Assembly: GCA_002509485.1 (NCBI GenBank)
Contig: DAWO01000076.1
Coordinates: 1 to 12,177 of the forward strand
Origin: Methanolinea sp. UBA477
Lineage (GTDB): Archaea; Halobacteriota; Methanomicrobia; Methanomicrobiales; Methanospirillaceae
DNA length: 12,177 nucleotides
Reading direction: 5' to 3'
In this document: one piece after another, positions 6,209 to 12,177 of the stretch
Numbering within the stretch: the stretch's first letter is position 1
Layout of the letters: the number at the start of each line of letters is the position of its first letter
Program-made: the position numbers and the translations under genes
Notes under the pieces: model-generated
Database searches by the model: none
Seen by the model: the letters and a program-made list of their open reading frames with translations, nothing else
Told to the model about the DNA's origin: nothing

Positions 6209-7610
6209 AGAGCATCCCCCTGAACAACCGCGACCTCGGGAGATTCCGGTTCTCAAGTGCCTGCCGGACAAGGGCAGCAATGTTTTTGATCCCCTTAAAA
6301 CCGTACTGGGGCTGGAACGCCGGGTTCATGAGCGTCAGATTCACCACCGGGCAGGGCGGGAACCGGCCTGAATTGCCAAAGAAGATCGGGTTGTCGTACT
6401 CCCGGACAATCGATTCCAGCTCGTCCTCGGTCTCTTTCGATGAGCGGAAGCTCCCCAGATGAAACAGTCCTTTGGTTAAGATGATCTCCGGGTTAACACC
6501 CGTTCCGAGTATGTATCTGATGCTGGGCATCCGCTCCTTGATCGTGTACGGGTGGACATTGATCACGACGGGGTGGGCACCGAACTCCTCTGCCATCCGT
6601 GCAAGCGAGAGGGCACGGATAGGCCCGGGGAATTCGGAGATCTCGATGATTGCGGTCTTTCCGGACAAGATCTCTTTGAGGTAGGCAAGGTCCGGCTCGA
6701 CCTCCTTCATCTCCCGTTCGATCACCTCCAGCGCTTCCTTCTCCATGCCAAGGGGTGTTGCCACCCCCAGCAGCCACTCCCTCGTGGCCGCGGGCCCGTA
6801 GGGCTGCCCCGTCTTGCTGTACGGGACGCCGAACCGTTCCTGCATCAGGTCGCCGAGCTTCTGCCCCCAGTCATAGCACCACGATGCATTCAGTTCCACT
6901 TCGCGGGCATGTTTGATCTGCTCGACAGTGCAACCCCCGGCAATGACCGCGTTCACCTTGATCCCGATCGCGGTAAGGAGCCGTTCGATCTCGTCCAGGT
7001 CCCAGTTGAACTCCGTGGGGGTCGGCCCCCAGCGGGCGCCAAGGATGTTGATCGTCCCTTTCATCGTCGTCTCCGGAGGGTCCATCAGGTCCATGATGAG
7101 TTTGAATGCATCCTCGTACCCGCTCCGGAAATCGCCGCCGAACCCCTCGCTTTTGAGCGCCAGCACCCGGCAGCCGACCAGCTTCTCAGCCTCACGGGCG
7201 ATGCTCTCAACATCGTCGCTGATGATTCCGGAGCAGCAGCAGGAAAGGATGACGATGAGGTCGGGGTGGTACTTCGCGTAGGCCTCCTTCACCGCTTCCA
7301 AGAGTTTCCCCTCCCCGCCGTAGATGACATTACTCTCATCAAGGGTGGTGCAGGCTGTCGGCTCGAGCGGCACGCCGCGTGTCTCGCAGCACTCCCGTGT
7401 CCTGACAAAGTCGGACATGTAAAGCGGGCACCCCGTCGGTCCGTGCACGAGCGGGACGACGTGCCGGATGCCGCTGATGACGTAGTACGCCGTGAAAAAT
7501 TTGCACATAGGAGCGTGCGAGGCCTGCAGTTTCGGGATCATTTCGCCCGTCTCCACTTTCTCCAGTAACTGCTGCAGGTTCCCGTGAAATACAATGGACT
7601 CGTTGTTCAT
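6189..7610 (-). CDS. NifD-like nitrogenase component 1 subunit
   Basis: A 473-residue protein. Three cysteines, C36 (APMCKF), C61 (HGPTGCPLY) and C125 (in SCCCSGIISDD), align with NifD Cys62, Cys88 and Cys154. Their spacings of 25 and 64 compare with 26 and 66, so a P-cluster-like site is likely. C245 in ASWCYDWGQK, followed by ERFGVPY and YGP, aligns with NifD Cys275, a ligand of the catalytic cofactor. The C-terminal region (LMNPAFQPQYGFKG, 427-440) aligns with the NifD segment around His442, but has no histidine there. This suggests an active-site metal cluster bound differently from FeMo-co, or a different cofactor. It is first in the operon, with AGGAGA about 11 bases before the ATG. A run of three cysteines (124-126) and CC at 74-75 are unusual. 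The pairing with a separate K-like protein argues against CfbD, and no nifE/N/B genes adjoin it. Confidence 0.9.
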   Translation of the reverse strand: MNNESIVFHGNLQQLLEKVETGEMIPKLQASHAPMCKFFTAYYVISGIRHVVPLVHGPTGCPLYMSDFVRTRECCETRGVPLEPTACTTLDESNVIYGGEGKLLEAVKEAYAKYHPDLIVILSCCCSGIISDDVESIAREAEKLVGCRVLALKSEGFGGDFRSGYEDAFKLIMDLMDPPETTMKGTINILGARWGPTPTEFNWDLDEIERLLTAIGIKVNAVIAGGCTVEQIKHAREVELNASWCYDWGQKLGDLMQERFGVPYSKTGQPYGPAATREWLLGVATPLGMEKEALEVIEREMKEVEPDLAYLKEILSGKTAIIEISEFPGPIRALSLARMAEEFGAHPVVINVHPYTIKERMPSIRYILGTGVNPEIILTKGLFHLGSFRSSKETEDELESIVREYDNPIFFGNSGRFPPCPVVNLTLMNPAFQPQYGFKGIKNIAALVRQALENRNLPRSRLFRGMLYGTGKQ

Positions 7611-7723
7611 GGTGCGTGTCTCTCCTGTCTGACAGGTTCAGCTCGTTTTTCACCTTGCAGGGTGGAGTTTGGACCTGCCGCTCTCTGATGCCGGTGACTG
7701 GTATCTCCCTCATCAAATACCTT

Positions 7724-7756
7724 TTTCGCATTCCTGCTTAATATCAATATGCGAAA
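7724..7756. promoter_or_regulatory. inverted repeat TTTCGCAT-N17-ATGCGAAA upstream of the nitrogenase-like operon
   Basis: Perfect 8-bp arms at 7724-7731 and 7749-7756 lie about 115-145 bases before the operon's first ATG. On the minus strand AT-rich TATA-like stretches (GGTATTTGA near 7713-7721; CATATTGATATTAA near 7738-7751) lie within or next to it, so it could be an operator. It differs from the GGAA-N6-TTCC type bound by NrpR. The right arm overlaps the IS630-type remnant, so it may be fortuitous. Confidence 0.35.
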
Positions 7757-7985
7757 GATCGATCGTGTGAAGAGGCGTCGATGAAGCGCTGACCGGTAAA
7801 ACACCAGATCGCGTCTATGACAAAAAAATAGACGGTGATTTTGAGGCAAAGTTGATTGCATTGAGTTGCAGCGAGCCTTACGAAGGGTATTCTCGCTGGT
7901 CACTACGGTTATTGGCTGACACAGTGGTCGAACTTCAGTACATCGATGAGATTTCACACGAGGCAGTTCGTCAGATTGTGAACTA
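7731..7985 (+). pseudogene. IS630-type transposase fragment
   Basis: The plus strand reads LLNINMRKIDRVKRR in one frame. After a frameshift near 7770 it reads VDEALTGKTPDRVYDKKIDG, then ALSCSEPYEGYSRWSLRLL and VVELQYIDEISHEAVRQIV. This is the N-terminal helix-turn-helix and linker region of IS630-family transposases, where GLEAAL, the EG-RW-LRLLAD motif and the SHETVRR motif are standard. Family resemblance fades at about 7985, and the DDE catalytic domain is missing altogether, so the fragment is dead. It lies between the nitrogenase-like operon and repeat copy 2, on the opposite strand to the operon and reaching into its promoter region. Confidence 0.75.
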
Positions 7986-8118
7986 CCACGCGCCTGTGTG
8001 GGCGTGGCTTCCTGTTTCATGGACAGCACTTGCATCACAGAGATGTGATGGAGAGGTGTTGTCTCCACAGGCTCAAAGGCTGTTCCATCCCCACGCGGTG
8101 AATATTCCCCGCAGCGTT
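7986..8118. other. unassigned spacer between IS630 remnant and repeat copy 2
   Basis: The open frame of the IS630 fragment continues to 8142, but the residues no longer resemble a transposase. No other gene, hairpin or repeat was recognised here. It is probably junction DNA left by rearrangement. Confidence 0.4.
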
Positions 8119-8343
8119 GATCCCCGGGTTCCCGAACAATAAGCACATAATTATCAGGAAAACTCCCTGGTTTTAATTTCCAGATATTTGGCGAGATTCA
8201 TGTTAGATGGTGCGCCTGAGAGTTGGGCATGACGATCGCCGCTTCAGATTATTATAATCTAGTGTATTGTTGATATTTTTGACAAATCCGACTAAATTAA
8301 GAGAACCATAACGGGTGAGATTGGATCATGTGCTTAAATCTCG
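8119..8343 (+). repeat. long direct repeat, copy 2 (MITE-like core)
   Basis: This 225-bp copy is collinear with 3320-3547 and about 97% identical, lacking 3 bases in two small gaps. The AT-rich palindrome is conserved at 8246-8260. Similarity to copy 1 stops sharply at both ends: left of 8119 the sequence is unrelated to the arm at 3300, and right of 8343 it continues into the inverted arm that copy 1 lacks. Confidence 0.85.
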
Positions 8344-8537
8344 CGTTCTCCTGCATTGAAATCGGGTTCGTACGCACTGGTGACGCTGAAGAGGGGGGTA
8401 TCGACATGGATGCAGTGCGAGCCGAACCCGGTCGGGATCAGGCAGTGTGCAACGACTTCGTTGAATAACCCGGTGAAACCGTAGAGGACTTCTTTCAACC
8501 CTCCATTTTTCACGCGATCAATCTTCACCCCCACCAT
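8334..8537 (-). CDS. small hypothetical ORF ending in the repeat arm
   Basis: A 67-residue frame begins at ATG 8537 (MVGVKIDRVKNGGLKEVLYG) and ends at TAA 8336-8334. Its last eight residues, FNAGEREI, are encoded by the inverted arm, so the original gene may have been cut by the element and given a new stop. The promoter-like GGATATAAGAATC at about 8554-8566 lies some 20-30 bases upstream, which fits a near-leaderless archaeal transcript. There are two cysteines and no membrane segment. I recognise no family. It may be a gene remnant or not coding at all. Confidence 0.3.
   Translation of the reverse strand: MVGVKIDRVKNGGLKEVLYGFTGLFNEVVAHCLIPTGFGSHCIHVDTPLFSVTSAYEPDFNAGEREI
8338..8360 (-). 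repeat. right terminal inverted-repeat arm
   Basis: The reverse complement of this 23-bp stretch equals the arm at 3300-3322 except for two positions, and both share GGAGAACGCGAGAT. It adjoins the outer, right side of repeat copy 2. Together with the left arm it closes a reconstructed element of about 265 bp if one core copy is removed. Confidence 0.75.
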
Positions 8538-8553
8538 TCATCGTTGAATTCCC

Positions 8554-8566
8554 GGCGATTCTTATA
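8554..8566 (-). promoter_or_regulatory. TATA-like promoter GGATATAAGAATC
   Basis: Read on the minus strand, this A/T-rich box lies 17-29 bases before the ATG at 8537 and is purine-rich upstream (AGGGGG), like an archaeal BRE/TATA element. It would drive the small ORF toward repeat copy 2 and the nitrogenase-like operon. Confidence 0.35.
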
Positions 8567-8591
8567 TCCCCCTTCTCCCTTTTTCTCTCAC

Positions 8592-8625
8592 GAAAGACAG
8601 TTTCCGCTCAAGCAGTCTGTCTTTC
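8592..8625. terminator. hairpin at the end of the IS5-type transposase
   Basis: Perfect 9-bp arms GAAAGACAG (8592-8600) and CTGTCTTTC (8617-8625) flank a 16-nt loop and straddle the transposase stop codon. On the minus strand a T-containing tract follows (CTTTCGTGAGAG), so it could be a weak terminator or part of the IS end. Confidence 0.35.
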
Positions 8626-9614
8626 AACCGTCAGCAGTTGTTTCAGGTTGAATGCAAAACCCGAGAATATATATTTCACGTGCGCTCGTGCGCAGGTTGT
8701 TACCCGGACGTACCCTGCATGGAACACCGTTTTGATCACTACGAACGGTCGTCCCACCAGGGATCGAGTCCTGCTGATTGCTCTGTTTCTGCGCTTCTCC
8801 TTGATGGAAAGAGGATGTCCGCGAATGGCCCGGTGCATGGTCCTGTCCATCGATGCCCGCGGCTTCACGCCGAAATATCCCCTGTCCCGATAGACGGTCT
8901 CCCCTTTTTGCAAGAGATCGATCCGGCTGTCATGGAGGGAGGCGGTGGTCGTTGTGATCATTCTGGTGAGTTGATGATCCCTGTCCTGGAGAATATGGAG
9001 TTTGTACCCAAAATACGATCTCGACCCTTCTTTCGCCCAGGTACCATCGCGGCTTCGCCGCGTTTTCGCCTGATCCCCTCGGGGGATATCGGCAGGTGCA
9101 TGACCGGGATCAGAGGTGATGAAACTCGCATCCTGGATCACGCCTCGCCGGATCGTCAACCCTTTCCGGTCGATCTGATGTTGCAACTCCTCCCGGATGT
9201 GCGGTCTCCTTTCCCGTTTTGATCAGGCGTTCGCGGAAAGAGCCGGATGATGGAATGATCCGGGATGCTCGTCGGGTAGCCGAGAAAGTGGCGGAAGGAA
9301 TGGTGATCCGATGCTTGCGGATCAGACAGACCATACCACTGCTGAAGGACGGGGAGTTTGATCATGAAGACGACATCATCGTTCGGTCGACCGCCCTTTC
9401 CCTCATCATTCGTGTACATATCCGAAAGGAGCGGGCGGAACCCGCTCTTCTTTCTCACCGGCCCGAGGACCGGATCTCATCATTCGTGTATATCCGAAAT
9501 GAGAGGGCGGAAGGCATCCCGGTCGATCAAGGATGATACGTCACCCAGAGAGTCCCCGCGTTCGGCGATACGGGCATATTCATCCCTGATTGCAAAATTG
9601 AAGAATGTACTCAT
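8608..9614 (-). pseudogene. IS5-type transposase, degenerate
   Basis: The coding signal starts at ATG 9614 (MSTFFNFAIRDEYARIAERG) and ends at TGA near 8608. Recognisable pieces, in order, are FRPLISDI, GRPNDDVVFMIKLPVLQQWY, FRHFLGYPTSIPD, FRERLIKTGKE, LQHQIDRKGL, TWAKEGSRSYFGYKLHI and YRDRGYFGVKP. The parts GRPNDD..., FRERLIKTGKE and LQHQIDRKGL lie in different frames, so at least two frameshifts have occurred. A ~74-bp partial duplication (9402-9512) also breaks the N-terminal part. In this family an acidic Glu precedes Arg-Pro-Phe near the C-terminus to complete the DDE triad; here the segment is SLVGRPFVVIK, with Gly in that place. The element is therefore inactive. Terminal inverted repeats could not be fixed with confidence. 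Confidence 0.85.
9402..9512 (-). repeat. tandem partial duplication within the transposase
   Basis: The stretch 9402-9440 recurs imperfectly at 9476-9512, both containing CTCATCATTCGTGTA and ending GGGCGGAA. On the minus strand both encode FRPL-SD-(M/I)YTNDE-like sequence. Between the copies are a perfect hairpin (GAGCGGG / CCCGCTC, 9429-9447) and the arms CCGG/CCGG. The repeat breaks the transposase frame. Confidence 0.65.
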
Positions 9615-9718
9615 TGAAAATTGATCGATCCGTCAATATACGGTACTTTCGGAGGAGGTGTAGTTCGAAATCCCCAGTAGAATCGATCGTATCTGTAATA
9701 CGGTATAGAGGAACCCCG

Positions 9719-11119
9719 TTATACCCTTACTTGTACCGTGATCCCCCTGTCTGCAATGACAATAAGCAGTCCCACAACGCTCAGGGCCACCATTACTGCA
9801 GCAATTGAATGCAGACTCTGATCGCTGACAGTTGGATTAAAGAATATCGTGATAAGGGCCGACGATGTAATCGATCCAAAATACCCAAAGGTACGGAACA
9901 GGCCTGATGCGGTACCGATCTGGTCTGCGGGAACCTGGGTGTATAAGGTTGTCTGGTTCGCGCTGGCAGACGTCCCCATGGTAATACCGAAGATCGCAGT
10001 GATTACAACTATCCAGATTATCGGAGTCGCCGTGGTAAATAAAAATACACCCGCAGACCCTATCAGGCAGGCAACAGCAGACGCAATAAGGGGAGTGCGC
10101 ACGAGGTTCAGCCGCGAGACCGGCCACGCAAGTACAATGGATATGAGACTCATTGGCAAAATGATGAGGCCCGCAACAGCGGGTGAAATATTTTTGTTGA
10201 TCTGAAGCCATTGCGTGACACCATAGAGTACGGTGTAGACGCACAGCATCGCAAGGGCAACGCGCACATAGGTGAGTATCAATGGCCGGTTCGTTGCCAG
10301 CAGACGGAGGTCAATAAAAGGCTGACTCACATGCCCTTCCCACCAGACAAAGGCCAAACCGATGAGAATAACGACGCCTAACACAACCCAGTTCGGATCT
10401 GGCAGTGACAGGAGAAAGACCATGAGGGCAACCATCGCACCACTAAAGACCGTGATGCCGGCCAGATCGATGCGGTCTACCAAGGTACGGAGGGTCTTTG
10501 TACTCCTGTATGGCGGGTCCCCGGGGATCCAGGACACGGCCATAGTGAGAGCCACGAGAGCCAGCGGGATGTTAATAAAAAACACGCTCTGCCAGCCCCA
10601 GACGGCGACGAGGAATCCGCCAATCGGCAAACCTATAACCGTCGTCACCATTCCCCCAATCACAAGGCCGCCGAGCACACCTCCCGGGGGTTCGGTCAGC
10701 CCGGCCGATTCGGCCCGCTGTCGGATCAGCAGCATTGCCGAGGGATATCCGGTCGAGGTGCCCACACCAATCAGGACCCGTGATACGATCAACGTTGCGA
10801 GGTCATGGCCTGAGCCACCCAGTACTCCTCCTATCAGGACAGCGAAAATACCTGCAAGGAACACCCGCCGTGGCCCAAACACCTCCGATAATTTCCCGGC
10901 TGCCGGCTGGGCAACGATACATGCCATATAGAGCGCCGCGACCAGAACCGCAGTCTGTCCGACCGGAATGTTGATGGCAGCTGCAATTGGCACCAGCGCA
11001 GTGGCAATGAACGAACTGTTGACAGGATTTAGTGTGGAGCCGATATACAGGGGTGTTACAAATCGCCAATCGAACGCGTTTTTACTTTCGATGGGTTGAG
11101 GTGAGTTGGATTTGTTCAT
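9719..11119 (-). CDS. MFS exporter, DHA2-type, second copy
   Basis: A 466-residue membrane protein with about 14 hydrophobic segments. Motif A is GKLSEVFGPRR (residues 75-85), and the exporter motif C region is VIGLPIGGFL (161-170), followed by WGWQSVFFINIPLAL (174-188). It has a polar N-terminus of about 18 residues with no signal peptide, and a short tail. It is only distantly related to the exporter at 1671-3134: an outparalogue, not a recent duplicate. It diverges from a TetR-family gene across a 182-bp region with two palindromic sites, the usual layout for TetR-controlled efflux pumps. Likely role: proton-driven export of a toxic compound; substrate unknown. The ATG at 11119 is the first in the frame; its ribosome-binding site is weak. 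Its 3' end lies close to the IS5-type remnant but appears complete. Confidence 0.9.
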   Translation of the reverse strand: MNKSNSPQPIESKNAFDWRFVTPLYIGSTLNPVNSSFIATALVPIAAAINIPVGQTAVLVAALYMACIVAQPAAGKLSEVFGPRRVFLAGIFAVLIGGVLGGSGHDLATLIVSRVLIGVGTSTGYPSAMLLIRQRAESAGLTEPPGGVLGGLVIGGMVTTVIGLPIGGFLVAVWGWQSVFFINIPLALVALTMAVSWIPGDPPYRSTKTLRTLVDRIDLAGITVFSGAMVALMVFLLSLPDPNWVVLGVVILIGLAFVWWEGHVSQPFIDLRLLATNRPLILTYVRVALAMLCVYTVLYGVTQWLQINKNISPAVAGLIILPMSLISIVLAWPVSRLNLVRTPLIASAVACLIGSAGVFLFTTATPIIWIVVITAIFGITMGTSASANQTTLYTQVPADQIGTASGLFRTFGYFGSITSSALITIFFNPTVSDQSLHSIAAVMVALSVVGLLIVIADRGITVQVRV

Positions 11120-11199
11120 TCTTTATCTTCGCAAATCGGCGAGTAATTTTCTCTTCAAATCTTCATCTGGAGGAGATTGGATATCAATCACATTTTGAT

Positions 11200-11212
11200 T
11201 GACATGATGTCA
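11200..11212. promoter_or_regulatory. palindromic operator-like site 1, TGACATGATGTCA
   Basis: A 13-bp palindrome (TGACAT-G-ATGTCA) lies between the divergent exporter and TetR genes, 1 bp from site 2. The pair is a good candidate for the TetR-type regulator's operator. Confidence 0.55.
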
Positions 11213-11213
11213 G

Positions 11214-11226
11214 TGACATATTGTCA
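11214..11226. promoter_or_regulatory. palindromic operator-like site 2, TGACATATTGTCA
   Basis: This 13-bp palindrome (TGACA-TAT-TGTCA) has the same half-sites as site 1. The centres are 14 bp apart, so two dimers could bind on a similar face with offset. Both lie upstream of the TetR start at 11302. Confidence 0.55.
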
Positions 11227-11301
11227 GTATGGCAATATACAACTGTCGTCAAATCCAAAATGATATTTGTCGATATTCTGTCAATCCGGGTTGGGGAGAC
11301 T

Positions 11302-11916
11302 ATGACGAGAATAATAAAAGATCCTGAAGAGCGCAAGGCCGAACTGATGGATATAGCAGAGCAGCTGTTTGTTGAGAAAGGATACGATCATACATCTCCC
11401 AGCGATATTATTCGCAAAGCGGAAATTGCACAGGGGACTTTTTACTACTATTTTTCCTCAAAAGACGATCTGGTCCAGGCAATCATATGCCGTTACCTCG
11501 ACCGGCTTGCAGATCGCGTGAACCGGATTGCTGACGATCCGTTGCTGGATACGTCCAAAAAACTGCTGATGATCTCGGATGCCCTTATCGATCTTTCCCG
11601 TAAAAAAATGGGGATCGTCGGGGGTGCCACAGTTGACAGATCCCTTAGCGGGCGGGCGGACTATGTCTGTCAGATCAAGGCACGACTCCTCCACATTGTC
11701 CAGCAGATCGTACAGCAGGGAGTGGATGAGGGACAGTTCGAAACAGAATTTCCTGACGAGACCGCGGAAATGATTTTCTTTGTAAGCCAGTACCTGAACC
11801 ATGAGCTCAGGAACACTCGTGACCCGGCTGAACGCCGAAGAAAGATCCTGGCTGTACGGGTAATGATGGAAAGATCACTTGGTGCACGCGAGGGAACATT
11901 CAGATCGCCACCGTGA
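11302..11916 (+). CDS. TetR/AcrR-family transcriptional regulator
   Basis: A 204-residue protein of typical TetR length. The N-terminal DNA-binding domain (residues ~8-57) reads RKAELMDIAEQLFVEKGYDH, then the recognition region SDIIRKAEIAQGTFYYYFSS and KDDLVQAI, all standard for the family. The rest is helical and would form the ligand-binding and dimer domain; it shows no specific motif. The frame is open from 11221, but the ATG at 11302 was chosen because TTGGGGAGACT precedes it closely and the TetR domain begins just after it; the upstream residues do not align with the family and would place the second operator inside the gene. It probably represses the divergent DHA2 exporter and itself. 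It could instead control unlinked genes. Confidence 0.9.
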   Translation: MTRIIKDPEERKAELMDIAEQLFVEKGYDHTSPSDIIRKAEIAQGTFYYYFSSKDDLVQAIICRYLDRLADRVNRIADDPLLDTSKKLLMISDALIDLSRKKMGIVGGATVDRSLSGRADYVCQIKARLLHIVQQIVQQGVDEGQFETEFPDETAEMIFFVSQYLNHELRNTRDPAERRRKILAVRVMMERSLGAREGTFRSPP

Positions 11917-11960
11917 GTTCCTGTCTGGTTGTAGTATCCCAAAATCATTTGACACCAGGT

Positions 11961-11968
11961 TTATATAT
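11961..11968 (+). other. candidate 8-bp AT-rich target site of the ISL3-type element
   Basis: TTATATAT immediately precedes the presumed element end. ISL3-family elements make 8-bp, often AT-rich, target duplications. It also resembles a TATA box. The second copy would lie beyond the window. Confidence 0.4.
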
Positions 11969-12177
11969 GGCTCTTCGCTACTTTGTGAGGGTTCGAAGCA
12001 GCAACCTTCACTACTTTAGTCTCCCTACCTCCTCTGAAGTCCCATGATCGAGAACGACCTCTTCCAACTTGCGTTGAACATTCAGAACCCCTGGTTCATT
12101 GATCGGATCGAATTTGATCCGAAGGAGAAACGCATTGATATCTGGATCGATCTCCTCCCCGGTTCAGATTTCGTCTG
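11969..12177 (+). mobile_element. ISL3-type insertion sequence, left end (runs off right edge)
   Basis: The presumed terminal repeat begins GGCTCTTCGCTACTTTG. Many ISL3-family ends start with GGCTCTT or a similar sequence. The transposase starts 75 bp inside. The right end is outside the window, so the arm cannot be paired. Confidence 0.6.
12044..12177 (+). CDS. ISL3-type transposase, N-terminal 44 codons
   Basis: The frame opens at ATG 12044 and stays open to the edge. It begins MIENDLFQLALNIQNPWFID and continues with RIEFDPKEKRIDIWIDLLPG. This matches the start of ISL3-family transposases, where an NPW(Y/F)V-x-IEFD-x-x-x-KRLDI-(Y/W)-I-D-F pattern precedes a CPxCG zinc-binding motif. That motif would begin just beyond the window edge. 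A TATA-like stretch lies at 11960-11968. Intactness cannot be judged from 44 codons. Confidence 0.75.
   Translation, partial: MIENDLFQLALNIQNPWFIDRIEFDPKEKRIDIWIDLLPGSDFV

Noticed and set aside
3999..7610. Standard molybdenum nitrogenase nifHDK
   Set aside because: The gene order is D-K-H, subunits are short, the His442 equivalent is missing and nifI/E/N/B are absent; vnf/anf are also unlikely as there is no delta subunit.
7607..8146. 179-codon minus-strand frame spanning the operon promoter
   Set aside because: It runs through the IS630 fragment, the spacer and the edge of the direct repeat, with no coherent protein signal.
11985..12000. GGTTCGAA resembling a tRNA T-loop
   Set aside because: No acceptor or anticodon stem can be formed around it; it lies in the presumed ISL3 end.

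Overview
The window looks like an accessory region of a methanogenic archaeon, most likely of the order Methanomicrobiales. This is inferred from archaeal TATA-type promoter signals, near-leaderless or GGTGA/GGAG-type starts, moderately high GC, a NifH/NifD/NifK-like operon of the kind found in methanogens, and IS5-, IS630- and ISL3-type transposase remnants with archaeal-looking sequence. No rRNA, tRNA or CRISPR array is visible.

Layout. Left edge (1-483, minus): the N-terminal 161 codons of a hypothetical protein that runs off the window and is easy to miss because it has no stop inside. 647-1033 (minus): a frameshifted minimal-nucleotidyltransferase pseudogene. 1139-3134 (plus): a MarR-family regulator followed by a 14-TM DHA2-type MFS exporter. 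3135-3998: no gene; it holds one copy of a ~228-bp repeat and two TGTACACTTTT boxes that may be an IS end. 3999-7610 (minus): a compact three-gene nitrogenase-like operon transcribed D-like, K-like, H-like. 7731-7985: an IS630-type transposase fragment. 8119-8343: the second repeat copy, in the same orientation as the first. 8334-8537: a small ORF with its own TATA-like promoter that ends in the repeat's terminal arm. 8608-9614 (minus): a degenerate IS5-type transposase. 9719-11119 (minus): a second DHA2-type MFS exporter. 11302-11916 (plus): a divergent TetR regulator, with two palindromic operator-like sites between them. 11969 to the right edge: the start of an ISL3-type insertion sequence.

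The centrepiece is the nitrogenase-like operon. The H-like protein has the P-loop, both 4Fe-4S cysteines and the arginine equivalent to NifH Arg100. The D- and K-like proteins each keep the three P-cluster-type cysteines at nearly NifD/NifK spacing. The D-like subunit also has a cysteine aligning with NifD Cys275, but no histidine where NifD has the cofactor ligand His442. No nifI, nifB, nifE or nifN is present. This points to an uncharacterised nitrogenase-family reductase rather than a standard N2-fixing enzyme, or CfbCD, whose component 1 is a single NifD-like protein.

The operon lies between two ~97% identical direct repeats. A ~23-bp inverted arm is found only on the outer side of each copy. 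That is the structure expected if a circular DNA carrying the operon and one repeat recombined into a resident MITE-like element. The surrounding transposase fragments fit a mobile, heavily rearranged locus. The two exporter-regulator pairs outside the repeats look like ordinary drug or toxic-compound efflux modules; nothing in the sequence ties them functionally to the operon.
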